The position numbers and the translations under genes were made by a program. From Novosphingobium lentum NBRC 107847 (GTDB lineage Bacteria; Pseudomonadota; Alphaproteobacteria; Sphingomonadales; Sphingomonadaceae), in contig NZ_BCTW01000001.1 in NCBI RefSeq assembly GCF_001590965.1, positions 237,614 through 301,613 of the forward strand: DNA of 64,000 bases, in the 5' to 3' direction. Below, piece by piece: positions 1 to 8,576 of this stretch; position 1 is the first letter of the stretch, and every line of letters begins with the position of its first letter. The notes below the pieces were generated by a model. The model was not told the origin of the DNA. It searched no databases and worked only from the letters and a program-made list of their open reading frames with translations.

Positions 1-250
1 CGCGCGCGAACGGGCGCAGATCCTCCATGATCCAGCGCACCCGCGCCAGCAGCGGATAGTTGCGCCGCAGCGTGTGGTGCGTCTGGAAGAAATCGAGCAC
101 CGCGATCGCCAGCAGCGGCACCAGCACCAGCAGGGCCCACCGCGCCGGCGGCTCGATCACCGCCCACCCCGCCAGGACAAGCAGCAGCAGCGGCACCGCA
201 AAGCGCGTGAGCAGGCCAGCGGAATCGTGCAGCTTGGCGGTGGGGATCAT
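1..250 (-). CDS. FMN-binding glutamate synthase family protein, N-terminal 83 residues only
   Basis: Partial gene: it starts at the ATG complementary to 248-250 and runs off the left edge. The visible residues contain two hydrophobic segments (about 17-30 and 38-52), then a His-His pair and a stretch reading YPLLARVRWIMEDLRPFAR. That stretch is typical of the leader of membrane-anchored glutamate-synthase-like flavoproteins, which carry an FMN TIM-barrel domain further on. The barrel lies outside the window, so the enzymatic call rests on the leader alone. The start lies 7 bp after the stop of the upstream dienelactone hydrolase gene, so the two are probably cotranscribed. Real substrates of these GltB-like proteins are mostly unknown. 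Confidence 0.65.
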   Translation of the reverse strand, partial: MIPTAKLHDSAGLLTRFAVPLLLLVLAGWAVIEPPARWALLVLVPLLAIAVLDFFQTHHTLRRNYPLLARVRWIMEDLRPFAR

Positions 251-257
251 GGTTCGG

Positions 258-956
258 TCAGCCCAGGTTTTCGGCAAAGAACGCGGCGGTGCGGCCATCG
301 GCCAGCGCGGCGCCCGCAGCATCGCGGCGGTTGCCGCCGGTCGCGGCAAAGCCGTGGTCGAGCCCGGGGTAGTCGTGCAGCGTCACCTTGGGCAGCGGAT
401 CGAGCCCGGCGTGCATTGCCGCCTGCGCTTCGGCACCGACGAGATGGTCGGCCATGGGCACGTGCAGCATCAGCGGGTGCGCGATCGCGTGGCTTTCGTT
501 CAACATCTGGTCGATCATCACCCCGTAATAGCCGACCGACGCGCTGATGTCGGTGCGCGCCGCCGCCATGTAGGCCAGCCGCCCGCCCAGGCAGAACCCG
601 ACGCAACCGACTTTGGCCACGCCCTGCTCGCGGCGCAGCCAGTGGATCGCCGCCTCGATATCCTGCACGCCGAGGTCGGCATCGAACTGGCCGAAATAGC
701 CGAATCCTTCCTGCAACTGCTCGGGCACGTCGGGATCGAGCTCGACGCCGGGCGCGAACCGCCAGAAGATGTCGGGCGCCAGCGCGAGATAGCCTTGCGC
801 GGCCCAGTCATCGCACTTGGCGCGGATGCCGGCGTTGACGCCGAAGATTTCGGGGATGACAATGATCGCGGCACGCGGTGCGGCGGCGGGCCGGGCAACG
901 TAGACCGGGATCCGGCCCTCTGCGTTCAGCGCGGCAATCGTGGTGGTTTCACCCAT
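258..956 (-). CDS. Dienelactone hydrolase family protein
   Basis: A 232-residue alpha/beta hydrolase of the dienelactone hydrolase family, probably cytoplasmic. The family hydrolyses cyclic or vinylogous esters such as the lactones of chloroaromatic breakdown. Visible catalytic features are Cys122 in a GFCLGG nucleophile elbow, Asp170, His201 in a DHGF motif and Glu36 in PEIFG, the glutamate that activates the cysteine in the classic enzyme. I chose the ATG at 956 because the residues after it (MGETTTIAALNAEG) fit the family N-terminus, while the open frame upstream is low-quality sequence. It is followed closely by the glutamate-synthase-like gene and diverges from the DUF6489 gene. The true substrate cannot be read from the sequence. 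Confidence 0.9.
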   Translation of the reverse strand: MGETTTIAALNAEGRIPVYVARPAAAPRAAIIVIPEIFGVNAGIRAKCDDWAAQGYLALAPDIFWRFAPGVELDPDVPEQLQEGFGYFGQFDADLGVQDIEAAIHWLRREQGVAKVGCVGFCLGGRLAYMAAARTDISASVGYYGVMIDQMLNESHAIAHPLMLHVPMADHLVGAEAQAAMHAGLDPLPKVTLHDYPGLDHGFAATGGNRRDAAGAALADGRTAAFFAENLG

Positions 957-1077
957 GTCGGTCGTCCTCTGCGTGGTTGTCGTTGGTCGATGGGAACCTT
1001 GGCCCTGCCCGTGGACTTTGCCAAGGCCTCGTGACAGTCTGCGGAAGCAGGGTTTTTCACCCCCGGGAGAGCGCGCC

Positions 1078-1344
1078 ATGAAAGTGAATGTCGAGATCGA
1101 ATGCACCCCCGAGGAAGCCCGCCGCTTCATGGGCCTGCCCGACGTGTCGAAAGCCAACGATGTCTATGTCGATGCCCTGTCCAACGCGATGAAGGGCGTT
1201 TCCAGCGTCGATCAGCTGCAGGATTACGCCAAGAAGATCGCGCCGATGGGCGAGATCGGGATGAAGCTGTTCCAGAACTTCATCGAACAGGGCGCGGGCG
1301 CGGCGATGGCCGGCTTCGCCAACGCCGGCAAGAAAAAGGACTGA
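1078..1344 (+). CDS. Small DUF6489-type protein
   Basis: An 88-residue soluble protein with no signal peptide or membrane segment. The N-terminus MKVNVEIECTPEEARRFMGL and the short amphipathic helical C-terminus ending in a Lys-rich tail match the DUF6489 family as I remember it from sphingomonads. Its function is unknown. A good Shine-Dalgarno (GGGAGAG) precedes the ATG. It lies 32 bp upstream of mnmE on the same strand, so it may be cotranscribed with it. The family name is from memory and should be treated as tentative; that the gene is real is supported by its ribosome-binding site and codon use. Confidence 0.75.
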   Translation: MKVNVEIECTPEEARRFMGLPDVSKANDVYVDALSNAMKGVSSVDQLQDYAKKIAPMGEIGMKLFQNFIEQGAGAAMAGFANAGKKKD

Positions 1345-1376
1345 CGTTGCGGCCCGCGCTGCGCTAACCGGCGGCG

Positions 1377-2681
1377 ATGGCTGAAACCCTGTTCGCCCAC
1401 ACCATATTCGCCCTGTCGTCGGGAGGGCCGCCCGCCGGGATCGCGGTGATCCGCGTCAGCGGGCCGCAAGCCGGCGCCGCACTGCGCGCGCTGGCCGGTC
1501 GCCTGCCCAAGTCGCGCCGCGCAACATTGGCGACGCTGACCGATCCGCACGACCACATGCCGCTCGATTCCGCGCTGGTGTTGTGGCTACCCGGCCCCAG
1601 GACTGCCACGGGCGAGGATTGCGCCGAACTGCACTTGCACGGCGGCCGCGCGGTAATCGCGGCGGTCGAGCGCGCGCTGGCCCGCCAGCCCGGCCTGCGT
1701 CGCGCCGAGCCGGGCGAATTCACCCGCCGCGCGTTCGGCAACGGGCGGATCGACCTGGCCGAGGCCGAAGGGCTGGCCGACCTGCTCTCCGCCGAAACCG
1801 AACTGCAACGCCGCAGCGCGCTGGCCATGGCCGACGGCCAGTTTTCGCGCACGATCGAACACTGGCGCACCGCGCTGCTCGGCCTGTCGGCACGGATGGA
1901 AGCGGCGCTCGATTTCTCAGACGATGACGATGTCGGCGCGGACTTGCCCAAGGGCTTTGGCGAAGACTGCGGTGCGTTGGCGCAGGAATGGCAGGAGTTC
2001 CTCGACCGCCCGCGCGCCGAACCGTTGCGCGAAGGCTTCCGCGTGGTGCTGGCAGGCCCCCCGAACGCTGGGAAATCCACCCTTTTCAATGCCTTGATCG
2101 AATCCGACGCGGCCATCACCGCCGCCGAACCCGGCACCACGCGCGACGTGCTGGTGCAGGCGGTGGCGATCGCAGGCGTGCCGTTCAGCTTCGTCGATAC
2201 CGCCGGCTTGCGCGACGACGGCGCGGGCGAGATCGAGCGCATCGGCATTGCCCGCGCCCGCGCGGCGGCGGAACGCGCCGACCTCGTGCTGTGGCTCGGC
2301 CCGGAATGGGAGGGGCCACTGGGCGCACCACTGTGGGAAATCGCCGCGCAGTGCGATCGCCCGGGCGCGCACGGCAAGGCCGCGCCATCGTTCCGCGTCT
2401 CGGCTCGCACCGGCGAGGGCATCGACGCCTTGCGCGCCGCGCTGGTGAAACGGGCGCGTGCGGCGTTGCCCGCGCCCGGCGCGCTGGCGCTCAACGCGCG
2501 CCAGCACCGCTTGCTGGACGAAGCAACGCAGGCGCTGACCGATGCCGCGCGCCAGACCGACCCGTTGCTCGCCGCCGAACACTTGCGCCTCGCCCGCCGC
2601 GGATTGGACCAGCTGGTCGGGCGAACGGGCACGGAGGACATGCTCGATGCGCTGTTCGGACGGTTCTGCATCGGGAAGTGA
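1377..2681 (+). CDS. mnmE: tRNA uridine-5-carboxymethylaminomethyl modification GTPase MnmE
   Basis: A 434-residue protein that works with MnmG to install the cm5 group on wobble U34 of certain tRNAs, using a folate one-carbon donor. It begins with the family-typical segment around FALSSGGPPAGIAVIRVSG (folate-binding N-terminal domain). It carries a Walker A/G1 motif GPPNAGKST at residues 227-235, a DTAGLRD G3 motif, and ends with the invariant FCIGK, whose cysteine is essential in the family. It is slightly shorter than the E. coli protein (454 residues). It heads the block that continues with mnmG, rsmG, parA and parB, separated from mnmG by a 222-bp gap holding a repeat and a parS site. 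Confidence 0.97.
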   Translation: MAETLFAHTIFALSSGGPPAGIAVIRVSGPQAGAALRALAGRLPKSRRATLATLTDPHDHMPLDSALVLWLPGPRTATGEDCAELHLHGGRAVIAAVERALARQPGLRRAEPGEFTRRAFGNGRIDLAEAEGLADLLSAETELQRRSALAMADGQFSRTIEHWRTALLGLSARMEAALDFSDDDDVGADLPKGFGEDCGALAQEWQEFLDRPRAEPLREGFRVVLAGPPNAGKSTLFNALIESDAAITAAEPGTTRDVLVQAVAIAGVPFSFVDTAGLRDDGAGEIERIGIARARAAAERADLVLWLGPEWEGPLGAPLWEIAAQCDRPGAHGKAAPSFRVSARTGEGIDALRAALVKRARAALPAPGALALNARQHRLLDEATQALTDAARQTDPLLAAEHLRLARRGLDQLVGRTGTEDMLDALFGRFCIGK

Positions 2682-2710
2682 ATGCCCGCTGATTCGTCAC
2701 ACTTCCCCCA

Positions 2711-2788
2711 CTCATCCCGAGCGAAGTCGGGGGATCCGCACTCAAGTTAGCGTGTGGCGCGACGTGTCTCGACTTCGCTCGACATGAG
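2711..2788. repeat. Intergenic inverted repeat, GAGCGAAGTCG family, copy 1
   Basis: Two 19-bp arms, 2711-2729 and 2770-2788, are inverted copies with the shared core CTCAT-nnn-GAGCGAAGTCG and about 40 bp between them. The core recurs at 15.15 kb and 48.7 kb in this window, always in gaps between genes. This is the pattern of REP-type palindromes common in sphingomonad chromosomes. There is no transposase nearby and no coding potential. Confidence 0.75.
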
Positions 2789-2829
2789 CGGGAGTGGAGT
2801 GGAATTGAACGGGCAAGGACTACCCCAAT

Positions 2830-2845
2830 TGTTCCACGTGGAACA
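2830..2845. promoter_or_regulatory. parS: parS site 1 (ParB-binding centromere)
   Basis: A perfect 16-bp palindrome, TGTTCCACGTGGAACA, matching the alphaproteobacterial parS consensus as I know it. It lies in the gap upstream of mnmG, about 3.4 kb from parB. ParB loads here as a CTP-dependent clamp and spreads on flanking DNA. Confidence 0.9.
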
Positions 2846-2903
2846 TCAAGACGCCTACACCCCTTTTGACCAGAATCCCGCGATCCTGTATCGGCGACGG
2901 ATC

Positions 2904-4754
2904 ATGCGGAAATTCGATGTCATTGTGATCGGCGGCGGTCATGCCGGGTGCGAGGCGGCGGCGGTGGCGGCGCGGATGGGTGCGCGCACCGCGCTGGTCA
3001 GTTTCGATCCCGCCGCGATCGGCGCGATGAGTTGCAACCCGGCGATCGGCGGGCTGGGCAAGGGCCACCTGGTGCGCGAGGTCGATGCGTTCGACGGACT
3101 GATCGCGCGCGCCGCCGATGCCGCCGCCATCCATTACCGCATGCTCAACCGCTCCAAGGGGAGCGCGGTGCAGGGGCCGCGCGTGCAGGCCGACCGCCGG
3201 TTGTTCCGTGCCGCGATCCAGCGGATGCTGAGCGCGCAGGCCAATCTCGAAATTGTCGGCGGTGAAGCGGTGGCGTTGCGGATGCAGGGCGGGGCGGTCA
3301 CCGGCATCGACCTGGCCGATGGCACGGTGCTGGTCGCGGGTGCGGTGGTGCTGTGCACCGGCACGTTCCTGGGCGGCCGGTTGTTTCGCGGCGAGGAGCG
3401 CATGACCGGCGGGCGCATCGGCGAGAGTGCGGCGCACCGGCTGGCCACGCAGTTGCGCGACGATGCCGCGCTACCGATGGCGCGGCTTAAGACCGGCACG
3501 CCGCCGCGGCTCGACGGACGCACGATCGACTGGGCGGCGCTGCCCGAACAGCCGAGCGATGCCGATCCGTGGACGATGTCGCCGCTCAACCAGCGGCGCG
3601 AACTGCCGCAAGTGTTCTGTGCCATCGCGCGCACCAACGCCCGGACCCACGATATCGTGCGCGGCGCGCTCGATCGTTCGCCATTGTTCACCGGCGCGAT
3701 CGGCGCGCAAGGGCCGCGCTATTGCCCGTCGATCGAGGACAAGATCCACCGGTTCGGCGATCGCGACGGGCACCAGATTTTTCTGGAGCCGGAAGGGCTC
3801 GACGATGCCACGGTCTATCCTAACGGGGTCAGCACCTCGCTGCCCGCCGACGTGCAGCTGGCGATGATGCGCAGCATCGCCGGGCTGGAACGCGTGGAGA
3901 TCACCGTGCCGGGCTATGCGGTGGAATACGACCATATCGATCCGCGCGCGCTGGACAGCAGCCTGGCGGTGCGGGTGTTGCCGGGCCTGTATTGCGCGGG
4001 CCAGATCAATGGCACCACCGGGTACGAGGAAGCCGCAGCGCAAGGGCTGGTCGCCGGGATGAATGCCGCCGCTGTGGTGCTGGGGCGCGAACCCGCGCCG
4101 CTCGATCGCGCGAGCAGCTACATGGCGGTGATGGTGGACGACCTGACGCTGCACGGGGTGAGCGAGCCCTATCGCATGTTGACGGCGCGCGCCGAGTACC
4201 GCCTGCGGCTGCGCGCCAACAACGCCTCGACGCGGTTGACCCCGCTGGCGATCGCCGCCGGGTGCGTGGGCGAGAAGCGCCGCGCGTGGTTTGGGGCGCG
4301 GTCGGCGCAACGCGATGCCGCTGAACGTGCGTTGGCGGAGCCGGTATCGGTCAACGATCTGGTTCGCGCCGGGCTGCCCGTGCGCGAGGACGGTTCGCGG
4401 CGGCCGTTGATGGAATGGCTGCGCTTTCCCGGGATCGAACTTTCCGCGCTCGCCCCATGGTTGGGTGAGGCGTTGCCGGACGATGCCGCGCTGGTCGAGG
4501 AGCTGGGCGAGGACGCGACATACGCGCCCTATCTTGCGCGGCAGGACGCCGAACTGCGCGAATTGCGCGCGAGCGACGGTGTGCGGTTGGCGGCGGATTT
4601 TCCGTATGCGGAGATACCCGGCCTTTCGAACGAGATGGTCGATCGGTTGAGCAAGGCGCGGCCCGAGAGCCTGGCGGCGGCGGGGCGGATCGCGGGCATC
4701 ACTCCGGCGGCGCTGGCCAGCCTGCTCGTCCACGCCCGACGGCGCGCGGCATGA
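2904..4754 (+). CDS. mnmG: tRNA uridine-5-carboxymethylaminomethyl modification enzyme MnmG (GidA)
   Basis: A 616-residue FAD enzyme, partner of MnmE in wobble-U34 modification. The FAD-binding motif [10 protein letters not shown] begins at residue 10. The family signatures [27 protein letters not shown] and the C-terminal [16 protein letters not shown] segment are all present, and the length is normal for the family. I chose the ATG at 2904 ([12 protein letters not shown]) because the longer frame upstream runs through the parS site and the repeat. The stop overlaps the start of rsmG (ATGA, 4751-4754), indicating translational coupling. Confidence 0.97.
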   Translation: MRKFDVIVIGGGHAGCEAAAVAARMGARTALVSFDPAAIGAMSCNPAIGGLGKGHLVREVDAFDGLIARAADAAAIHYRMLNRSKGSAVQGPRVQADRRLFRAAIQRMLSAQANLEIVGGEAVALRMQGGAVTGIDLADGTVLVAGAVVLCTGTFLGGRLFRGEERMTGGRIGESAAHRLATQLRDDAALPMARLKTGTPPRLDGRTIDWAALPEQPSDADPWTMSPLNQRRELPQVFCAIARTNARTHDIVRGALDRSPLFTGAIGAQGPRYCPSIEDKIHRFGDRDGHQIFLEPEGLDDATVYPNGVSTSLPADVQLAMMRSIAGLERVEITVPGYAVEYDHIDPRALDSSLAVRVLPGLYCAGQINGTTGYEEAAAQGLVAGMNAAAVVLGREPAPLDRASSYMAVMVDDLTLHGVSEPYRMLTARAEYRLRLRANNASTRLTPLAIAAGCVGEKRRAWFGARSAQRDAAERALAEPVSVNDLVRAGLPVREDGSRRPLMEWLRFPGIELSALAPWLGEALPDDAALVEELGEDATYAPYLARQDAELRELRASDGVRLAADFPYAEIPGLSNEMVDRLSKARPESLAAAGRIAGITPAALASLLVHARRRAA

Positions 4755-5452
4755 TCGACAGCGAGGACGCGGCCCGGGCGTGGCTGGTGGAGGGGCTGGG
4801 AATCGATTCCGCAGCGATGGCACGGCTGTCGCAGCTGGTGACTATGCTCATCGAGGAGAACGAGCGACAGAATCTGGTGTCGCGCGGGAGCCTTGCGCAT
4901 GTCTGGCAGCGGCATATCGCCGATTCAGCGCAGCTGTTGTGTGTTCCACGTGGAACACCGGCTGAGGTTGAGGGCGACTGGCTTGACCTCGGCAGCGGGG
5001 CGGGGTTTCCGGGGCTGGTCATCGCCGCGCTCGATCCCGCGCGGCGGATGACTTTGGTCGATTCGCGCAAACTGCGCACCGAGTGGTTGTCGCGCGCGGC
5101 GGCGGCGCTGGGGCTTAGCAACGTCGAGGTCGTGTTGAGCCGGGTCGAGGACCTGCCGCCTCGTCAGTTCAGCGTGATCTCGGCGCGTGCCTTTGCGCCT
5201 TTGGACAAACTGCTGACGCTATCCGCACGTTTTTCCACACCGGCGACCACTTGGTTGTTGCCGAAGGGGGCCAAGGCGCACCATGAACTGCACATGCTCA
5301 ATTCCACATGGCGCCACATGTTCCACGTGGAACAATCGCTGACCGATCCGGCGGCGGGAATCGTTGTCGGCACACTGCCCGCCACCCTGCCGGTACCCCG
5401 ATCAACGGCGGCGCATACGGGCAACCATAGCGAAGAAGGTCTGCGCAGATGA
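4751..5452 (+). CDS. rsmG: 16S rRNA (guanine(527)-N7)-methyltransferase RsmG (GidB)
   Basis: A 233-residue SAM-dependent methyltransferase that makes m7G527 in the 530 loop of 16S rRNA. Visible features are the helical N-terminal part with NLVSR, then the SAM-binding motif [14 protein letters not shown] at about residues 77-90 and a [11 protein letters not shown] segment. Its coding sequence contains two perfect parS palindromes, read as VPRGTP and MFHVEQ, so the protein sequence there is constrained by the DNA site. It overlaps mnmG by 4 bp at the start and parA by 4 bp at the end. The last 25 residues or so beyond the second parS look like a poorly conserved tail. Confidence 0.95.
   Translation: MIDSEDAARAWLVEGLGIDSAAMARLSQLVTMLIEENERQNLVSRGSLAHVWQRHIADSAQLLCVPRGTPAEVEGDWLDLGSGAGFPGLVIAALDPARRMTLVDSRKLRTEWLSRAAAALGLSNVEVVLSRVEDLPPRQFSVISARAFAPLDKLLTLSARFSTPATTWLLPKGAKAHHELHMLNSTWRHMFHVEQSLTDPAAGIVVGTLPATLPVPRSTAAHTGNHSEEGLRR
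4942..4957. promoter_or_regulatory. parS: parS site 2, inside rsmG
   Basis: A perfect TGTTCCACGTGGAACA palindrome within the rsmG reading frame, identical to sites 1 and 3 and about 1.3 kb upstream of parB. Confidence 0.9.
5319..5334. promoter_or_regulatory. parS: parS site 3, inside rsmG
   Basis: A third perfect TGTTCCACGTGGAACA copy, near the 3' end of rsmG and 115 bp before the parA start. A degenerate half-site (TTCCACATGG) lies just upstream at about 5302-5311. Confidence 0.9.
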
Positions 5453-6225
5453 TCACGATCGCGGTCGCCAACCAGAAGGGCGGGGTGGGCAAGACCACCA
5501 CCGCCATCAACGTCGCCACCGCGCTGGCGGCCACCGGGTGGAAGGTGCTGCTGATCGATCTCGATCCGCAGGGTAACGCCTCCACCGGCATCGGCATACC
5601 CGCCGAAGCCCGCGAGCGGTCGTCTTACGACTTGCTGATCGACCAAGCGACGATCGCCGAATGCGCGATGCCGACGCGCATCCCCGGTCTGGACATCGTG
5701 CCCGCCACGGTCGACCTGTCCGGCGCCGAAGTCGAGCTCGTCAGCGTCGAGGATCGTACCGGCCGGTTGCGCGCCGCGCTGGCGCAGGATGCCGGCCATG
5801 ACATCTGCCTGATCGACTGCCCGCCGTCGCTCGGGCTGCTGACGCTCAATTCGCTGACCGCCGCCGATACTCTGCTGGTCCCGCTGCAGTGCGAGTTCTT
5901 TGCGCTGGAGGGGTTGAGCCAGTTGCTCAAGACGGTGGAGCGCGTGCAGCAGCGGTTCAATCCGGACCTTGGCATTGTCGGCATCGTGCTGACCATGTTC
6001 GACCGCCGCAACCGCCTGACCGACCAGGTCGCCGACGATGTTCGGTCCTGCCTGCGCGAACTGGTGTTCGAATCGGTGATCCCGCGCAACGTGCGCCTGT
6101 CCGAAGCACCGAGCCACGGGCTGCCCGCGCTGGTCTACGATCACACCTGCGCCGGGTCGCAGGCCTATATCAAGCTGGCCCGCGAACTGATCGCGCGCCT
6201 GCCCCAGCAGAGGAAAGCGGCATGA
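5449..6225 (+). CDS. parA: Chromosome partitioning ATPase ParA
   Basis: A 258-residue ParA/Soj-type ATPase that forms ATP-dependent dimers on nucleoid DNA and drives ParB–parS complexes apart. It has the deviant Walker A motif KGGVGKTT at residues 10-17, a Walker A' segment LLIDLDPQGNAST, and a Walker B segment ICLIDCPPSLGLL. There is no N-terminal DNA-binding extension, so this is the small chromosomal form. It overlaps rsmG and parB by 4 bp each. With three parS sites upstream, ParB spreading could dampen transcription of this operon; this is an inference. Confidence 0.96.
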   Translation: MITIAVANQKGGVGKTTTAINVATALAATGWKVLLIDLDPQGNASTGIGIPAEARERSSYDLLIDQATIAECAMPTRIPGLDIVPATVDLSGAEVELVSVEDRTGRLRAALAQDAGHDICLIDCPPSLGLLTLNSLTAADTLLVPLQCEFFALEGLSQLLKTVERVQQRFNPDLGIVGIVLTMFDRRNRLTDQVADDVRSCLRELVFESVIPRNVRLSEAPSHGLPALVYDHTCAGSQAYIKLARELIARLPQQRKAA

Positions 6226-7190
6226 GTGGCGCAGTGACACCGCCTGAGGAGCAGGTCCAGACCAAGGCGGCGGCAGCGCCCAAGCGGTCGGCGCTGGGTC
6301 GCGGGCTGGGCGCGTTGATGGGCGACACGCGCCGCGAGGAACTGCTGGTTCGCAGCGATCCGGATGCGGCAACGGGCGCGTCACCACGCGACGGCGCCAT
6401 CGCGATGTTGCCGATATCCGAGATCGAGCCGCACCCTGATCAGCCGCGGCGCCATTTCGATGAGGCCGCGCTGGATGATCTGGCGCGTTCGATCGCGGCC
6501 CGGGGCGTGATCCAGCCGATCATCGTGCGTCCGCTCGGTCGCGACCGGTATCAGCTGGTAGCAGGCGAGCGGCGCTGGCGGGCCGCCCAGCGCGCCCGCA
6601 TCCATGAAATCCCGGCAATCGTCCGCAAGCTCGACGATCGCGAAGTGACCGCGCTGGCGCTGATCGAAAACCTCCAGCGCGAGGATCTCAACCCGGTCGA
6701 GGAGGCGCGCGCCTATCAGCGGCTGTCGGCCGACGACGGCCTGACCCAGGCCGAGATCGCGCAGTTCGTCGACAAGTCGCGCAGCCACGTCGCCAACCTG
6801 ATGCGCTTGCTCAGTCTGCCCGAAGACGTGCTGCAACTGGTCGAGACCGATCGGCTGTCGATGGGCCATGCCCGCGCGCTGGCCAGCCTGCCCGATCCCG
6901 GTCCGCTGGCGCACGAGATCGCCGATAAGGGCCTGTCGGTGCGCGACGCCGAACGCCTGGCCAAGCGGGCCACGCGCGGCGAACCGGCGCAACGCCGCGC
7001 GCGGGCGGAACGCGATCCGTCCGACGCCGCCGATATCGCGGCGGTCCAGGCGCATCTCGAGGAATTCCTCGGCCTCAAGGTGTCGATCCATGCCGATACC
7101 GATCCGCGCACCGGCACGGTTTCGATCCGCTACAAGACGCTCGATCAGCTCGACCTGATCTGTCAGCGCCTCACCGGCGGCGGGATTTGA
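6222..7190 (+). CDS. parB: Chromosome partitioning protein ParB (CTPase clamp)
   Basis: A 322-residue ParB. The N-terminus has the ParA-stimulating basic segment (KRSALGRGLGALMG, about residues 21-34). A ParB/Srx CTP-binding domain follows, with the GERRWRAA box at 115-122, then the helix-turn-helix that reads parS (LTQAEIAQFVDKSRSHVANLMRLL region) and a C-terminal dimerisation segment. The start at 6222 overlaps the parA stop and gives the family-typical N-terminus. PopZ, the polar partner of ParB in Caulobacter, is encoded about 14 kb away at 21.3 kb. Confidence 0.97.
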   Translation: MSGAVTPPEEQVQTKAAAAPKRSALGRGLGALMGDTRREELLVRSDPDAATGASPRDGAIAMLPISEIEPHPDQPRRHFDEAALDDLARSIAARGVIQPIIVRPLGRDRYQLVAGERRWRAAQRARIHEIPAIVRKLDDREVTALALIENLQREDLNPVEEARAYQRLSADDGLTQAEIAQFVDKSRSHVANLMRLLSLPEDVLQLVETDRLSMGHARALASLPDPGPLAHEIADKGLSVRDAERLAKRATRGEPAQRRARAERDPSDAADIAAVQAHLEEFLGLKVSIHADTDPRTGTVSIRYKTLDQLDLICQRLTGGGI

Positions 7191-7265
7191 GTTCAGTAAA
7201 GCACTGTAACATAAATATACTTCTTTAGATTTTTGACGTCATGACATCCTCAGTGAACGCGGCTC

Positions 7266-7295
7266 GACCAATTTAATCGATCGGTTAAATTGGTC
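7266..7295. promoter_or_regulatory. Perfect inverted repeat upstream of an acyl-CoA dehydrogenase; candidate operator
   Basis: Perfect 11-bp arms GACCAATTTAA and TTAAATTGGTC are separated by 8 bp (TCGATCGG). The site is 65 bp before the start of the acyl-CoA dehydrogenase gene, in an AT-rich island unlike the surrounding DNA. The inner part, TAATCGATCGGTTA, resembles TetR-family operators. No T-run follows, so a terminator for parB is less likely. Confidence 0.55.
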
Positions 7296-7360
7296 GTTGA
7301 CCACGGCGCCCGGCCCGGCCTATCCCATCGCATCAATGAAAACGGACCGGAGAGAACCCG

Positions 7361-8515
7361 ATGTCGATGGATGCGCTGTCGCGGACTGCCTACACCGAGG
7401 ATCATGAGGCGTTTCGCCAGACCGTGCGGCGCTTCATGCAGGAGGAAATCGCTACGCACGCCGCGGAATGGGGCGACGCGGGCATCGTGCCCAAGGCGAT
7501 GTGGCCCAAGGCCGGCGAACTGGGCCTGCTGTGCCCGACGGTTCCGGAAGAGTACGGCGGACTTGGCCTCGATTTCGGCTACAACGCGATCGTCGATGAA
7601 GAAAGCGCCTACAACGGGCGCGTCGCCACCGGGTTTTCGCTGCAGTCCGACATCGTGGTCAACTACTTGATCAGCTACGGCTCGGAAGAACAGAAGCGCG
7701 AATGGCTGCCCAGGATGGTCTCGGGCGAGGTGGTGACCGCCATCGCCATGACCGAGCCCGGCACCGGGTCCGACCTTCAGGGCATGCGCACAACGGCGCG
7801 CAAGGATGGCAACCACTACGTCATCAATGGTTCGAAAACCTATATCACCAACGGCCAGAACGCCGATCTGGTGCTGGTGTGCGTCAAGACCGACACCGAG
7901 ATCGAGCCGCAGTGGAAAGGCGTTTCGATCGTGCTGGTCGAAGCCGATCGCGAAGGCTTTTCAAAGGGTCGCAATCTCGACAAGATCGGGCAGGACGAGG
8001 CGGACACGTCCGAACTGTTCTTCAACGACGTGCGCGTGCCGATCACCAACTGCCTCGGCGAAGAGGGCAAGGGCTTCATCTACCTGATGAGCGAACTGCC
8101 GCAGGAGCGCTTGTCGATCGCGGTCAGCGCGCAAGCTTCGGCGCAGCGGGCGTTCGACGATACCGTGGAATTCACGCGCGAGCGCAAGGCGTTCGGCAAG
8201 CCGGTGCTCGATTTCCAGAACACCCGCTTCACCCTGGCCGATCTCAAGTCGAAGCTGCAGGTCGGCTGGGCGCACCTCGACTGGGCGCTGGCGCGTCACC
8301 TGAAGAAGGAACTGACGCCTGAGGAAGGCGCCGCCGCCAAGCTGTGGCACACCGAAATGCAGTGGGAAGTGATGGACAAGTGCCTGCAGCTTCACGGCGG
8401 GGCGGGCTACATGAACGAATATGCCATCGCGCGGGCCTGGCGCGGGGCGCGCGTCATGCGGATCTTCGGTGGCACCAATGAGATCATGAAAGAGCTGATC
8501 GGGCGCAAGCTATAA
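7361..8515 (+). CDS. Acyl-CoA dehydrogenase, long-chain (LCAD) subtype
   Basis: A 384-residue FAD enzyme that makes the alpha-beta double bond in acyl-CoAs. It shows the family motifs AMTEPGTGSDLQGM (FAD/substrate loop), LHGGAGYMNEYAIARAWRGARV and the C-terminal GGTNEIMKELIGRKL. The usual catalytic glutamate of the medium-chain enzymes (YEGT) is a glycine here (FGGT). The base is instead expected to be Glu249 in LPQERL, as in long-chain and isovaleryl dehydrogenases. Substrate length cannot be fixed from the sequence. It stands alone behind a palindromic candidate operator, and a Shine-Dalgarno (GGAGAG) lies 7 bp before the ATG. Confidence 0.92.
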   Translation: MSMDALSRTAYTEDHEAFRQTVRRFMQEEIATHAAEWGDAGIVPKAMWPKAGELGLLCPTVPEEYGGLGLDFGYNAIVDEESAYNGRVATGFSLQSDIVVNYLISYGSEEQKREWLPRMVSGEVVTAIAMTEPGTGSDLQGMRTTARKDGNHYVINGSKTYITNGQNADLVLVCVKTDTEIEPQWKGVSIVLVEADREGFSKGRNLDKIGQDEADTSELFFNDVRVPITNCLGEEGKGFIYLMSELPQERLSIAVSAQASAQRAFDDTVEFTRERKAFGKPVLDFQNTRFTLADLKSKLQVGWAHLDWALARHLKKELTPEEGAAAKLWHTEMQWEVMDKCLQLHGGAGYMNEYAIARAWRGARVMRIFGGTNEIMKELIGRKL

Positions 8516-8576
8516 GCTGGCGCAGGTTGAAGGTGGGGGCGCGGTCCCACGTTTGGCCCGGCACCGCGCGACGCAT

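Noticed and set aside
5231..5239. DnaA box and a nearby replication origin in rsmG
   Set aside because: A single TTTTCCACA inside a gene is not enough; no cluster of boxes or AT-rich unwinding region is present. A weak TTATCCACG near 30.96 kb is likewise isolated.
7273..7288. CtrA binding site (TTAA pair) before the acyl-CoA dehydrogenase gene
   Set aside because: The two TTAA boxes are 8 bp apart, not 7, and they are part of a perfect inverted repeat, which CtrA sites are not.
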